Assembly (NCBI RefSeq): GCF_036669915.1 | Contig: NC_089320.1 | Coordinates: forward strand, 2,107,129-2,171,128 | DNA length: 64,000 nucleotides | Direction: 5' to 3' | Origin: Pocillopora verrucosa | Lineage: Eukaryota; Cnidaria; Anthozoa; Scleractinia; Pocilloporidae | In this document: in pieces, positions 20,867 through 33,597 of the stretch | Layout of the letters: every line of letters begins with the position of its first letter | How positions within the stretch are numbered: position 1 is the first letter of the stretch | Program-made: the position numbers and the translations under genes | The notes under the pieces: model-generated | What the model was told of the DNA's origin: nothing | The model's database searches: none | What the model saw: the letters and a program-made list of their open reading frames with translations, nothing else

Positions 20867-21515
20867 CTAAAAGCATGAGCAAATTCTTTTGTAGCAGAGC
20901 GACAACAAGGATGTGCGCGAAGAAGCCTTTTATTGTGATAGGGTGAAAAATTCTCACAACACACAAAAAAAAGTAACTAAACGTCCCTATTGGCTGGTCA
21001 AAAACACGCCACATTTTATACTTGGGTTTTAGCGAAAAGATTTGATCCAGTTAACTGATAACTGTGAGTGAAAAGCCCAAAATTTACGGGGAAAATGGAG
21101 AAAATCAAAGCCAAACGAACTCGTGTCGCTAAAAAATGTTTTAAAAGTCAAAGACCCGAAGTTATCAAGGGTTTTGATTGTTCAAAATAATGTTTACGCT
21201 GCCGTGTACGGTGCAATTGGAGAAAATAGACTGCAGGAAACTTGCAGTTTCTTCCTGGGCAACCACCACACTGTTATTTTTACGAACAGTTACGGCTGCA
21301 GTAGAGGACTCAGGTAAAAAAAAACGCTCACGTCATCTTATTTACGCACGGGTGTGCCTAAATAAAGATTTTGTTCATAGCGGCTCAATAGGACTTATAT
21401 AGGGCAAGCATGTTATAAATTTCCATAAAGCTTGCGCCTTACGTCACATGAGTGCACTGTTGAGTTACAATGCACACAGCTTACGTCATCGGCACGAATG
21501 CGCGCAATTAACGAT
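20867..21515. other. Spacer before block A2
   Basis: Unique in the window. Two short overlapping plus-strand frames at 21123-21402 have no recognisable similarity, and I do not call a gene. The block A2 match begins at 21516. Confidence 0.4.
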
Positions 21516-21904
21516 ACATTTTATAAAAGAAATAAAAAATAAATAAAAGTTCGAAAACTTTTTGTGATATATACCTTTCAAGATTTTTTTTGTGACCGCT
21601 CAAAAACCAATCTTCCAAAGGAGAGATGACCTTTTGTGATAACGAGGATATCATGGCTAAACCCCTCAGAGGTCATCCATGCAAAAGTCTTGCCGAATTT
21701 GCCATGAACGCGACCCCAGGTAGGCGGGTTACCCCACCTTGAGACGTTTACATGGCAAATTGTCACCCCGGCCGACAGGGTAACCCTACCTGGCAGACCA
21801 GACCCCACCTATCATGTAAACGTGATCAAAATAAAATAAGAAATTATATAGACAGGCGGGTTACTTCACCTACCTGGGGTCCCCCACCTCCATGTAAACA
21901 GGCC

Positions 21905-22036
21905 CTTATACGTTTGGCCCTCATGCATCATTTGATAAATGGAGTGTTTTTCGTGGCATTGCTGCCTGGCAATGTCACAGAACACGAGAGAAATGAAAAA
22001 CAGCGCGGTAAAAAATGAAGCCTGCCAATCAGCCAT
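21905..22036 (-). pseudogene. First-exon stub of a PAN-domain protein, second copy
   Basis: Same 44-codon start (MADWQASFF...TYK) as at 388-519, cut at the same base by the same fold-back element. No downstream exons of this frame exist between here and gene A. A remnant of the duplicated block. Confidence 0.8.
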
Positions 22037-22827
22037 ATGCATATCAGATCTGTGATACCTGCGAAGAAGAAGGCGAGCGTTTTCATGGAAAAAGTTTTTG
22101 ATTTAACTGGGAGGAGTATTTGAAAATCTAAAAGGAGGATGGCAAGGCTGGTGAAGTCCAAGTGATAATAATGTTAACAAACAAATATCTAAATGAAGAC
22201 GCACCTAGTAATCTTCCAATAAATAATCTCTCACACAATATTAAGCCACGACAGACTTACGGCATCAAAATTTCAAAAAAAAATAAAAGAAAGAAAAAAG
22301 CTGTCTAATATCATTTTGGGGAAAATTCCTCTTTGGGTAATCGAGGAAAAAAGAATTTTTTCTCGCTTTAAAATCCGGCCCTCAACCTTTTGTAGTCTTT
22401 CTTGCTAGCGATCAGTTTGCGGGAAAAGATGATGAACTGTGTAAAAAAAATTAATTTTTGACAGCTTGTAGAAGATTTTAAGGAAAAAAAAATACGAATC
22501 TTTCCCTTGATGAAATAATAGATTCGGATTCATCTCTTTCGTGATCAATTCAATTTCATCATTTAAAATTTCAGTGAGGATAAAATACTACTTTTAGTTT
22601 TCATCTGAAAAAAGTGATTTTTATAACAAACTATGGAAAGAAGATACACCTACCTGGCTAAAAGTACACGTTGGGTCTTTAACTGACTCCGTTTAGTCTT
22701 TTTTCAGGGTGTGAAGCATTATTGCCAAAAGTAGGTTGTTAACAGCCAACTGAAACTGACAGGATGTTAAGAGGGAGTAATATTCTCTTGGAGGAAGTTA
22801 TATCATTCCACGGACAACCACGTAACA

Positions 22828-23570
22828 GATAATTAGCCACTGTCTTTCCTCTCAGGGGTATATCGTTGTTTGAATAGCACGATGTTATTGGGAAACGTTA
22901 ATATATTTTATATAATTAGCCACCTCCTCTTTTTTTTTTACAGGGGTGCATCTTGGTTGGATCATTCAGATATTATTAGAAACAGCTCACATCTTCTTTC
23001 AAACTAGGCATTGTTGTGTTGTACGGACAACTGGAGCTAATTGTACTACACCACGAACAACCAATTTTAACAGGTAATTAGCCATTGTCTTTCCTAACAG
23101 GGGTGCATCTTTGTTGGATGAGCGGGATGTTATAGGAAACAGTTAATATTGTTTCAAACTAGGAGTTGTTTTGTTTTACGGCTAAATGGAGCTGAATTGA
23201 TGTTTAGAGGGGATGAAATAACATCACGAACAAACTCCCAGTAAATAATTAGCCAAAGTTTTTCTTTAAAAGGGCGCATCCTTGTTGGATCAGTGGAAAC
23301 AGTTTAGATGTTTAGAGGAATTGAAATAACATCACGAACAACCTCTGGGTAAATAATTAGCCACCGTTTTTATCTACAGGGATGCATTTTTGTTGGATAA
23401 GTGGAAACAGTCAATATCTTTTCAAATTAGGCGTTTTTTTTTTAACGATAAATTGTTGTTTAGAGGAACCGAAAAAACTTCACGATAAAACTCTGGGTAA
23501 ATAATTAGCCACCGTTCTTCTTTACAGGGGTGCATCTTTGTTGGATCTGTGGAAACAGTTAATATCTTTT
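22828..23570. repeat. Tandem satellite, about 145-170 bp units, A2 copy
   Basis: Same motif order and units as 1316-2110. One unit is partly deleted here near 23300: the stretch between GGAAACAGTTTA and GATGTTTAGAGG is missing compared with 1795-1845. Confidence 0.85.
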
Positions 23571-23587
23571 CCAAACTTGGCGTTCTT

Positions 23588-23700
23588 TGGTTGGTGATCA
23601 TTTCCTTTAATTTATTCTCATGATATTATGGATGATTCAGCAGTATAACTGTAAGGAGTGATTAGATGCTGGTCATACTTAGGGTGTAAAGAGATAAGGC
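23588..23700. repeat. Partial copy of the interspersed repeat family
   Basis: Duplicate of 2108-2225, carried with block A2. It shares GGTGATCATTTCC and AGATGCTGGTCA with the copies at 35488 and 47509. Confidence 0.6.
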
Positions 23701-24356
23701 TGACACTGTTGAGTTTGACTTGATGAACAGGTTGCTAGAACGGGGAATCTAGATCCAGGTCCCTGACCAACTCATTTCGTGCATTTTTATATCATGCTTC
23801 AACTGAAAAGGAGGAGATAGGTTTAGGGGCCACCATATATAAGCTTGTTGTAAGCTTTTCTTTTCGGGTGAATAAACTGTTTGTTTTGTTCTAAATTGAT
23901 TACAGCTGGGTAGACATAACAGTGGAGAATAAGCTATTAAGGCTGACTCAGTCCTGTTATCCCGGGATATTGAACTAAAGTTATTCAATCTTCTTGTTTC
24001 TATATTACAAAACAGCCTTAAGACCCCGTTGTGATTATCATGATGTCAGCTTTGGCATTGGAACATAAACTTCTGGAAGTTTGCAAAAATAAAACATATA
24101 GAGTAAAATAGTAAAGAAACTTCTTCGATAAAAACCAAAGCAATAAGGACTCCTCACTGTTTGAAATTTTTGAAAAGTGGTCGAAAAAGAAACTTTTATA
24201 TGTAACTATGTAACGGCATATTCTGTTGGTGATCAGGTTATTTCACAATTCACACTGAATATTGACAGGCTTGGCTTGAGCATCGACAGTTCGCATTGTT
24301 TGTTATTTTTTATCTACATTTAAACTGTTCAAAAAAGAAAGAATCCATAATTGCCA

Positions 24357-27300
24357 TCATTTTCGCACAAATATTTCAGCTCTCAAACATGGAAAATTGT
24401 GGTACGTGACGGGATAAAACCGAACGTATCTGGCCATGACGTCAGTAGTGAAGAAATGCTTTACGACGCTGTGTTGGTCTGAGTTTCCTGAGAAAACCTG
24501 GAAGGGGAAAAAATACATGCAACATAACGAGAAAATAGTGTAGTTCGACAACGCATGATGTAAGTCTTAAGGGAAATGTTTTATGGAAAGGTTGAGGTGG
24601 GGAAGACGATCTAACTTTCGTCAATGCTGGCCAAGAAACTTATGTTGTATCTATGTTGTATCTAGGTAACTTTAGACGGGGACATCTTTATGACTAATCT
24701 ATGATAGAACTGTTACCTTTTTTATCTTGAATACTGTCGCAGTAAAAAAACTTAAGATAATTCCAAAAGCTTTATTGTGAAAGAAATACAAGCTTGAGAG
24801 CTGCCAAAACTCTGGAACGAAAACTCTGCGCTATTTTACTCTTTTAACGTCACTCCTTTATCATTTATAATTTGCTTCACTTAATATATTGGTAAAGATC
24901 TCGAAATCGTGATAGTTATCAGCAGACTATTGGGCCCATTTTCCTGTAAAAAATAGTGAACTGCTATTCATGAATGCGTCTACTGATGGCTATTTTGTTT
25001 CTACCGCTTGAAAACGGTTTTGGCAGATTGGTCACGGGACTTTTTGTCCCACCGTTCGGTCAGTAACCATACTCATGAATAGCAACAGTTCACAGTCTTG
25101 CTGGCAGTGGTGCAATTTTTTAAGTCGATTTTGTAATTCACTGAATTGGACTCTTCCCGGTCCTATAATCATTATTAACAGTTGCCGATCAAACCTTCGC
25201 AGTGCTAGTTTCCTCGTAAGCGTTCCAGGTTACACCGTCTGTGGATAGGTACAGTTTGTAGCTAGTGGTCCATGAAGGGTATATCCTTTCTCCTTGGGAA
25301 GCCACAGCACAAACAGATAGCACTGTACCCATATCAACTTGAAGATAGTCTTTTCTGTTATTTTTGGCCTTAGGACACCATGCTCCATGCTCCCTCCTTT
25401 CATGAAGTCGGCCATACTTCGGATTATGTCTTGCTTTATTGAATGTGCTTGCTGTCATTCTGGCATCGGAGATTGCATTTTTGTCTGCCACGCCAGCAGG
25501 CTTACATTCTAGATGAGAGTAAAATGAATCAAACAGTAAGGCTTATATTTTCCTGAATTTATTTTTTTGCTTCCCAATGAAGAACAATATGATTTAATTA
25601 GTATAGACTTTGAGCGTGGATCAAGCTGCAATGATTTAAAAACATGGTCTACGAACTTTACGCTGTGAGGCAAGCACAATGATCACCTTTTGGTGAATTG
25701 TAGGTCCATTCATTTTATAAATTCTCAAATGTAAGACAATGCTGTATCGTTATCACAAAAATTGGCCATTGGAATTATCTATGGCGATTTGTATGTCTGT
25801 GGACATATCCTTTATCATGGAAAAGAGTAAGCTCTTTGACCAAACATTCGAATTACAAGAAAAAAAAAGCCGTGACTTTATTAATTTCAAAAAATACCAT
25901 ATGTCAGCAACTCCAAGTTTTTAAAGAAAAAGTGCAATTTTCCCCTCGTTTCGACGTCCTTACTAATCATTTCAACCAAACATAATAGTAAATCTCCGAT
26001 TGGTGAGTGGTACGTCCACACCTTTCCTAACCTCACAGATTTAGGAAATTGTTTTGCCGATATCTCAAAAATTGAAACTTGTGGAGCTTATTGTAGAAAG
26101 AAGTAGCTCCATGAAGTTCGCCCTTGTTACGGGCGAACAATATGACCATATTCCATGGAGAAAAAATCGTTAACCAGTATTGGCACTGTGTAAAAATTTC
26201 AGTTCGTAGTGATTTAAAATAACGAACTTATTAGCATTTGCTGGGTTTAGGCAATTTTCAAACTCATTGTTGAGCTTTACGAGCTCGAAAACTTTTCGTG
26301 ATATATCGCTTTCGCGATTTTTTTTTGACTGCGCAATTACCAATCTTCTAAATTGGCGATGGTCTTTGTGATGACGAGGAGATCATCGCTGATCCCCTCG
26401 GAGGTCATCTGTGCAAAAATCCTGCCGAAACGACATTTTTAGCTGTTTCCCACGTCAAAGTATACTCTCCCCTCGTAAATGAACTAAAGAAATATATGCG
26501 TTTCTCTTTCACTGATCGCCTGATCAACGGTAACTTACTTCTCACAAGAAGTTGTGAACAATTTCTCTTGTACATCATAATTAAGCTATCTGCGAGGGGA
26601 AAGGGAGCCGTAAAGGATTCTAATGGAGATGATAATGAAAATGACAAAGACAATAACAGATAACAACCGTACCTTTGCAGCTGTTTCTTCCGTCGCCAAT
26701 AAATCCCGATTTGCATGTACAGTTGTAAGAGCCATTAGTGTTGCTACAAATGGCATTTACATGACAACCATGCTGGCCTTCCTTACATTCGTTGATATCT
26801 ATGGATAAGCATACGTTAATTTAATGTCGTTCCTTCATCTTATTTGTTCAGCATGAACTTTAGCAGAAACTTTTTCAACAAAAGAAAAACCTTTTTCACA
26901 ATATATTCCTGTCCAACCAGATGAGTTACACGCGCACGAGTAGTTGGTTTCACGGTTCACGCAGTTTGCATCGTTTTGGCATTGGTGCTTGACACAAAAG
27001 TCTGCAACTAGTTAAAAAGAAAACTGATTAAGAGAAGGCCTTTCATTAGCACAGAGGCAAATAGCCATGGAAAATGTCTTGTACCAACCTTTTGTCTTCA
27101 TGTCGCAACGAGCTAAAATAGAGTTCCCAGATCTTGTAGAATCCAGCCAATAATTACCATTAACTGCTTGTCCTCCCTCACTCGCCTTGATTTCCTTGCA
27201 CGATTCAGCAGGCAGCTCACGGATTGATCCCAGGGGAACTGAAATGGAAATATTTCTCTTTGGTTGAATAAAAGTTAGAAAAATCAGTAGCTAGTAATGC

Positions 27301-27671
27301 AAAATCCATAAACGTAAGCACCCTGCTATTTTATTTTTGCAAGTTCTATTACCTCGTTTTGGACCTTTCGCCATGTAGTATCTGTACTCGTCCTTGACAA
27401 AGTCCTTTGGTCTGGCCTCTTTAGTTCGGTTGTTTAACTCACATATTGCAATGAATATGACGACATTAAAGCTTTGACATCTTTCATCAGCGAGACAAAT
27501 GTCTCTGCATTCGGGCGTACCTGGTGCAGTGTTGAACGTCTTATAGGTATGGCCTTTAAGCATCATTTGATAAATCGAGTTTATTCCGTGACATTGTTGA
27601 CAAGCAATGCCACGGAACATGAGAGAAATTAAAAACAGCGCGGTAAAAAACGAAGCTTGTCGACCAGCCAT
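24357..27671 (-). CDS. Gene B: secreted PAN / 2x EGF / F5/8C protein
   Basis: Six exons with clean GT/AG ends and matching phases: 27671-27353, 27238-27089, 27001-26891, 26798-26673, 25508-25195, 24497-24357, for 386 residues. Order: signal peptide (1-24), PAN/apple-like domain (ECRDICLADERCQSF), COLFI/fibrinogen-like segment (SCKEIKASEGGQ...ARCDM), EGF1 (DFCVKHQCQNDANC...GIYCEK), calcium-binding EGF2 (DINECKEG..GCHVNAICSNTNGSYNC), then discoidin (GRLHERREHGAWCP, DYLQVDMG, WTTSYKLYLSTDG, ARYVRFYPVTYH, stop after VRK). It is likely secreted and adhesive; ligand unknown. All six EGF2 cysteines are present, unlike gene A. An in-frame upstream ATG exists at 27863, but alignment to gene A and the signal peptide favour 27671. 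The 5' half matches gene A flanks and the 3' half matches the broken gene at 2903-7604. Confidence 0.92.
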
Positions 27672-30600
27672 ATGAAGAATAACAGATCTATGACACCTGC
27701 GAAAATATGGTGAGCATTTTAATTGAAAAAGAATTAAGTAAAAGGGCGGGTTATTGGACAAGTCCGAGAGAGTATGGGAAAGCTGATGAAGTCCTAAAAA
27801 ATTAATGAGCAAGAAAAATATTGAAAATAAGCTTAAGCCCCTGCATGGCATATAATTAGCCACTGTCTTTTCCTAAAGGGGTGGTTATTTGTGATATCAA
27901 TGGAATGATATGATATACAGTTTTAAACTTTGATCAAAAGATTTCCAACATATGGAATACCGTTCAGATTCAGATAAATATGAACAGTGTATTTCTCGCA
28001 CTTGTGCATCAAACGACCACTGAGAAGGATGAGAAAACTATCTGTGCCAGGACTAATAGAGCTCATTTTAATCTTTTTTCTCGATGGAATGAACTGTGTA
28101 CTCTTTCATTGATAACTACACGAGGTAAACATAACAATAAAATAATATGAAGCTTTTAGGGATAAAAACCAAGCTGTTTAATCTTCTTGCTTGTTTTTTT
28201 AAAGCACAGCTCTTAAGACCCCTTGGCGATGATCAAGACATCTAATATACCCTTGGAACACTTCACTTTAAGACGCTCTTAAACAATTAGATATAATGAT
28301 GGTTACCGTACTCGTTTTTGAGTTGCAAACATGAAAGGTTAAAATCAAGGATTTAATTGCAACACGCTAATAAATAGGTTGGAATCTTTTGGTACCATCA
28401 AAGTGTTGTCGTTTCGATCCACCTAAAGAATCGTGTTTAAACATCGAAACAAATTTGAACCTTTGTAGTGCGGCCAAATAAACAAAATGTAGGCTGAAAT
28501 GAAACAAATCAGCCCAGATTCTTCGTATTCACATCTTTGAGGATGTGGCTAACGATTCAAATGTTGGCCATCTGATTGTTCGGCAAACGAAAATGTTCTT
28601 TATGTTACGGTCGACAGAAATGCTGAAAATTTATTTGAACCATTTCTTAAAAAAATTTAACTAATTCATTTTTCAAAAACACATTTACTCACCAGCTTTT
28701 ACCTTCAGAGGCAAGCGACAAGGCTAATTCCAGATCGAGTCGTTGTTGGATTAATTCAGAATAATTTCCTGTTTGTTTTCTTCCTAATTTCCACAAGGCG
28801 ATAGAGTTTCGGGTCAAATGACTCTATCTCGAACTTCGTGTCGAGGTATTCGCTCAGATATCTGTTAAATTCTGAAATAGAACGGTGTTCTCCGATTTTA
28901 ATTCTTTTCCTATATCTTTCAATTGGCTTTACTTTCCCAGCTCGTTATGAAAAAAATTATGCTTTTCAGGAGAGCCATCACTCGCACAATGAATTAAGAA
29001 ACTTAAGATCCTAGAAGTAGTCAGCTGTCTGTCAAATCATCCCACACACGCGAAAGGAAGACAGTAACGGTTAGCGGAATATTACTCTGCTAAATGAAAT
29101 GTCATCAATTTCCTCTAATTTTTGCTCGATTACAAAGAAATCATTTGTTTCTTTTTTTTTTTGTGATATTTGTTTTAAGGCCAACAGTTGACCCATTTTT
29201 GACATGTTCGGAACCAGGTGCAGGTTACATGATAGATTCGTAGTCTGCATTATTTTTTAGAAATTTTTTGTGACCTTTAAAGCAGATTCTTGGGAGCTAG
29301 ATGATATCGAAAGTCGTTTTAATTGCAACTAAAAGCTTGGCACACATTATAATATTTTCCTAATGAAATTTCATCAATTTCCTACTATTTGACAGTAATT
29401 TTTGGTGTCAACTTTATTGCTAACTTTACTCATCGCCCTTTGCAACTTTTCTTTTGCTCGATTAGAAAGAACTTATTCCAGTAAAAGTCGAACCAGTTCG
29501 TGGTCGCAGTATTTGAAAGAGGGAACTCTCGGAAAACAATTGAAGCGATAATAGCGAAGCGTTGGAAAACAGAGGTTAGGCTAAAATATGCAAATTAGGC
29601 GAGTGCAGTCGGAATTGGGACAATATAGAGGTTCGGTGTGTTTGAGATGAAGATACATAGAACCTGATCCAACTTACTTTGTAATCTAGGCGTTCCCTGT
29701 TGCATTGGCGTGTTTAGTGGGTTCATGAGGATAAGGTATTTTAGAAAGTCATTTCACTTAATTACACAGCCGAATATTGTTTAATCTCCTAAATAACACT
29801 CATTTATTTTTCATGATTTAAGAGTGGTATTTCAGACAAAGGTCCGAGCACTACTATTTGCGGTATATTTTTGATGTTTACTTTTTATTTTCTTTACTCA
29901 TCGCCCTTTGCAACTTCTTTTTTGCTCGATTAGAAAGAACTTATTCCAGTAAAAGTTGAGCCAGTTCGTGGTCGCAGTGTTTCAAAGCGGGAACTCTCGG
30001 AAAACAATTGAAGCGATAATAGCGAAGCGTTGGAAAACAGACGTTAGGCTAAAATATGCAAATTAGGCGAGTGCAGTCGGAATTGAGACAATATAGAGGT
30101 TCGGTGTGTTTGAGGTGAAGCCACATAGAACCTGATGCAGCTTACTTTGTAATCTAGTCGTTCCATGTTGCATTGGTGTGTTAAGCGAGTTCTTGAGGGT
30201 AAAGTATTTTAGAAAGTCATCTCACTTAGTTAGACAGCCGGATATTGTTTAATCTCCTAAATAACACTCATTTATTTTTCATGATTTAAGAGTGGTATTT
30301 CAGACAAAGGTCCGAGCTTCATATCTTGGTGTAAGTTCTCTTATAATAAGAACTTTTGGAAAATAATTTTTCTCGAAAGTTCCTGTTATTGCACATCTTA
30401 AAACATCTGCCACATTAAGTGGATCTTAATCTTAGTAGTTATCAGTAATAATAGTCAGCTGTCTGTTAACTCATTTCACACACGCGAAAGGAAGACTGTA
30501 ACGGTTCGCTAAATATGACTCTGCAGGAACTGGGCCAAATGTCTTTGTGTTCCTTATTGGTGTAGATAACCTTGCAACTACATTGCTACAAGACAAGAAG

Positions 30601-32000
30601 TCTTCGATTTTGAAACATTGACACATCGCACACCTCCAAATTTTTATTTTCTGTTTTGTTTTTTTTTTGTGATATTTGTTTTAAGGCCAACAGTTGACAC
30701 ATTTTTGACATGTTTGGAACAAGGTGCAGGTTACAAGTATTTTAGAAAATCATTTTACTAAATTAGGCAGCCGAATATTGTTTAATTTCCTAAATAAAAC
30801 TCATTTATTTTTCATGATTCAAGAGTGGAATTTCAGACAAAGGTAGAGCTTCATATCTTGGTGTCAGCTCTCTTATGATAAGAACTTTTGGAAAACAATT
30901 GTTTTTCGAAAGTTCCTGTTATTACGCATCTTAAAACAACTTCCACATTGAGTGGATCTTAATGGGTGATGGCTTGCATGGTTTATGGTTAGAATTTTGT
31001 CCGGCAAACGTTAATTTCTTTCCGTTATGCTTATCGGAAATGTCAAAATTTTAATTCAGTTAAAATTAAAAGGTTAAAATTAACCTCCAGCAACGTTGTA
31101 AAACACTTTTGCTCGCTCACTTTCACCGTCTATCAGAGCCGATGTTTTTTCGATATAGTTTTCAATCTTGGTGTAGATAACCTTGCAACTACATTAGCCA
31201 CAAAACAAAACCATACCAGGATATGATTCTGAAATATTGACTCATCGTAATTCTAAAAATTTTTCCTTTCTTTTTTTTTTATTTCTTTTTTGCAATATTT
31301 TCGTCTTACGGCTAAAAATTTTTACCGTCTTATGATTAACGGTTAACCCCGTTGAGCTCTCTCTACTGAACACAACTTTGGCATATTCAGATGGTGATAC
31401 TTCAAACCAAATGCGGTTACACCGTTGTTTCCTAGTCAGCATTAGTCATTTTCATTCTATTTGTGGCATGTTAAGCGGCCTCTCTGGAGCTAGATGTTAT
31501 CAAACGTTGTAAAATTCATGAGAATTATGACCAATCAATAGGCAGTATTTGAGTCACAAGTTTACTTCTGTAAACCCCAAAATAAATCAACTATATGGAA
31601 GCACGGGAAGGCTTGAAAAGGTAGCGGGGAGAGGCTGGGGTTGATGAATTATGTATTAGTAGAATTATTAATAGGATTCATTTTCATAAAGATTTTTAAC
31701 TCCCCTACCCTCCCCTACCCTACCCTACCCTACTCCCCTTTCCCCCTCTATGCTTAACCTTAATAAACACAAGCCATGGAAATTTGTGCAAAGTTTAATA
31801 ATCAATCACTAGCTTGATACAAGAAGAATAAAATTACATTAAGAGAAAAATGGGTGGCTATTTTACACTTCTAGACAATTCCACACTTCATCTCTGCGTC
31901 TTAAACTGAACGGAACGTCGCGAACCTGTTCTAATGAAATGATACAATTTAGGAACCAATTTAATTTTTTGCACTGAGACGCCGTTTACACAATGCATTC

Positions 32001-32573
32001 AAAACACGTAACACTTTACTTGCCTCTTGTCAGGTTTATTGAGAACGTTTAATGCATCCTCTCCTTCCATCTCAGTCAACTGACGGTTAATCGCACAAAT
32101 TAACAAATAAAGCGATCGCAAGTGGACAGATAACGCTCTCCATTTTGCTTGGCCACTGCACAAACGAACTTGCCTAACCAAAAGTTTAGCGTATTCGGTC
32201 ATATATGCTCTAGTGGAACGATCAGATCTTGAACATCTTCGCATTTCAGATCGGCCACTCTACCAACTCCTAACATTGTACATGTATTCTGCCGCCGCTG
32301 CTACCATTCCTCGAAGACTTTTCTATCCCATTTAGTGTTGTATTGGGTAAAATTTCCGCACAGCCCCATACTATTGTAAAACAAATCTGTTTTCCCAATG
32401 GCAATGTATTGTTTTAGTCATTGTTTTCTCTATTCAAAACTGAATGCATAATGAAGTATGGGGCTGTGCGGAAATTTTACCTTGTATTGTATTGCTTTCG
32501 GAGTGGCTTCCGACAGTAAACTGGTCCCTTCTTCTTTACTCTTTAAATTTTGAGAACGAAACCGACCAGCCAT
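32001..32573 (-). pseudogene. Crypton / KIAA1958-like fragment, D2 copy, split by a MITE
   Basis: Counterpart of 18889-19337, with MAGRFRSQNLKSKEEG from 32573 and SLYLLICAINRQLTEMEG near 32090. The frame AIQY is broken by the MITE at 32346-32481. The segment after the DKRQ codons also differs: D2 has about 20 extra bases near 32000. Function is unlikely. Confidence 0.4.
32346..32481. mobile_element. 136-bp MITE with perfect 27-bp TIRs and 8-bp TSD
   Basis: Terminal inverted repeats start GGTAAAATTTCCGCACAGCC and run 27 bases without mismatch (32346-32372 and 32455-32481). TTGTATTG is repeated at 32338-32345 and 32482-32489. The D1 copy at about 19240 has a single TTGTATTG and no element, giving an exact empty site. 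An 8-bp duplication fits hAT-like transposition, though the TIR start is not the usual CAGGG. Insertion happened after the block duplication. Confidence 0.93.
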
Positions 32574-32999
32574 TTTTCTACTACAAAAGCTATGTGAAAA
32601 TGAATTGCTATGATTCAATGCTGAATATTTCCAAACTCCTATGGGACAACTGCACGCCCAAGTGGCTAACATGACAAACGCAATCTATTATCACGGTTTC
32701 ATTCCACAAGTCAAATAAAATATTCGCGTCCGACCTTTATGGGCTTTAGAGGGCTCCCTCTCATATTTTATCAATTATTTTGAATTTGGACACAAAGCTT
32801 GGCGCATGTTGCGATTTTTTTTTATTGAAATTCAATCAATTTGCCGTCATTTAACAGTATTGTTTTGGTGTTTACTTTTAATTTTTCGTCTTCCTTCTAC
32901 TACTCCACTTCTGTTCGAATAGATCGAGGTTATTCTAGAAAAGTCGAGCTAATTTGTGGCCTCATTTTTTCGAAGAGGTGCACTCTCTCACTCTCTAAC

Positions 33000-33597
33000 C
33001 TTTTGTCTTCATGTCGCAACGAGCTAAAATAGAGTTCCCAGATCTTGTAGAATCCAGCCAATAGTTACCGTTAACTGCTTGTCCTCCTTCACTCGCCTTG
33101 ATTTCCTTGCACGATTCAGCAGGCAGCTCACGGATTGATCCCAGGGGAACTGAAATGGAAATATTTCTCTTTGGCTGAATAAAAGTTAGAAAAATCAGTA
33201 GCTAGTAATGCAAAATCCATAAACGTAAGCACCCTGCTATTTTATTTTTGCAAGTTCTATTACCTCGTTTTGGACCTTTCGCCATGTAATATCTGTACTC
33301 GTCGTTGACAAAGTCCTCTGGTCTGGCCTCTTTAGTCCGGTTGTTTAACTCACAGATTGCAATGAACATGACGACATTAAAGCTTTGACATCTTTCATCA
33401 GCGAGACAAATGTCTCTGCAATCCGGTGTACCTGGTGTAGTCTTGAACGTCTTATAGGTATGGCCCTTAAGCATCATTTGATGAATGGAGTATATTCCGT
33501 GACACTGCTGACTGGCAATTTCACGAATCACGAAAGAAATAAAAAACAGCGCGGTAAAAAAAACGAAGCCTGCCGACCTGCCATATGAAGAAGCCAT
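33000..33597 (-). pseudogene. 5' gene fragment: signal peptide, PAN, COLFI-like exon
   Basis: Exon 33597-33264 and exon 33149-33000 match exons 1 and 2 of genes A and B, with intact splice sites and phase. The product would start MASSYGRSAGFVFFTALFF and run through PDCRDICLADERCQSF to ARCDMKTKG. Two extra T bases in the leader would shift the frame from the usual ATG, but an ATG about 15 bases upstream restores it. After the donor of the second exon, D2 sequence begins within about 10 bases. No EGF or discoidin exon of this copy exists. It may be transcribed but lacks its 3' half. Confidence 0.75.

Larger units (their letters stand above)
21516..26780. repeat. Segmental duplication block, copy A2
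   Basis: Sister of 1-5518 plus 7569-7604. It ends inside the EGF exon of gene B at about 26780. This copy lacks the LINE and the microsatellite insertion and keeps the frame of the last discoidin exon, so it shows the state before those events. Confidence 0.95.
27834..32990. repeat. Segmental duplication block, copy D2
   Basis: Matches 13656-19756. The left joint at 27833/27834 follows a 1.4 kb deletion relative to D1. The right end at 32990 (GTGCACTCTCTCA) abuts an exon 2 of the PAN family only 10 bases later, so a rearrangement breakpoint lies here. No intact gene was found inside. The D2 internal repeat units are closer together than in D1 (about 0.5 kb instead of 1.04 kb). Confidence 0.92.
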
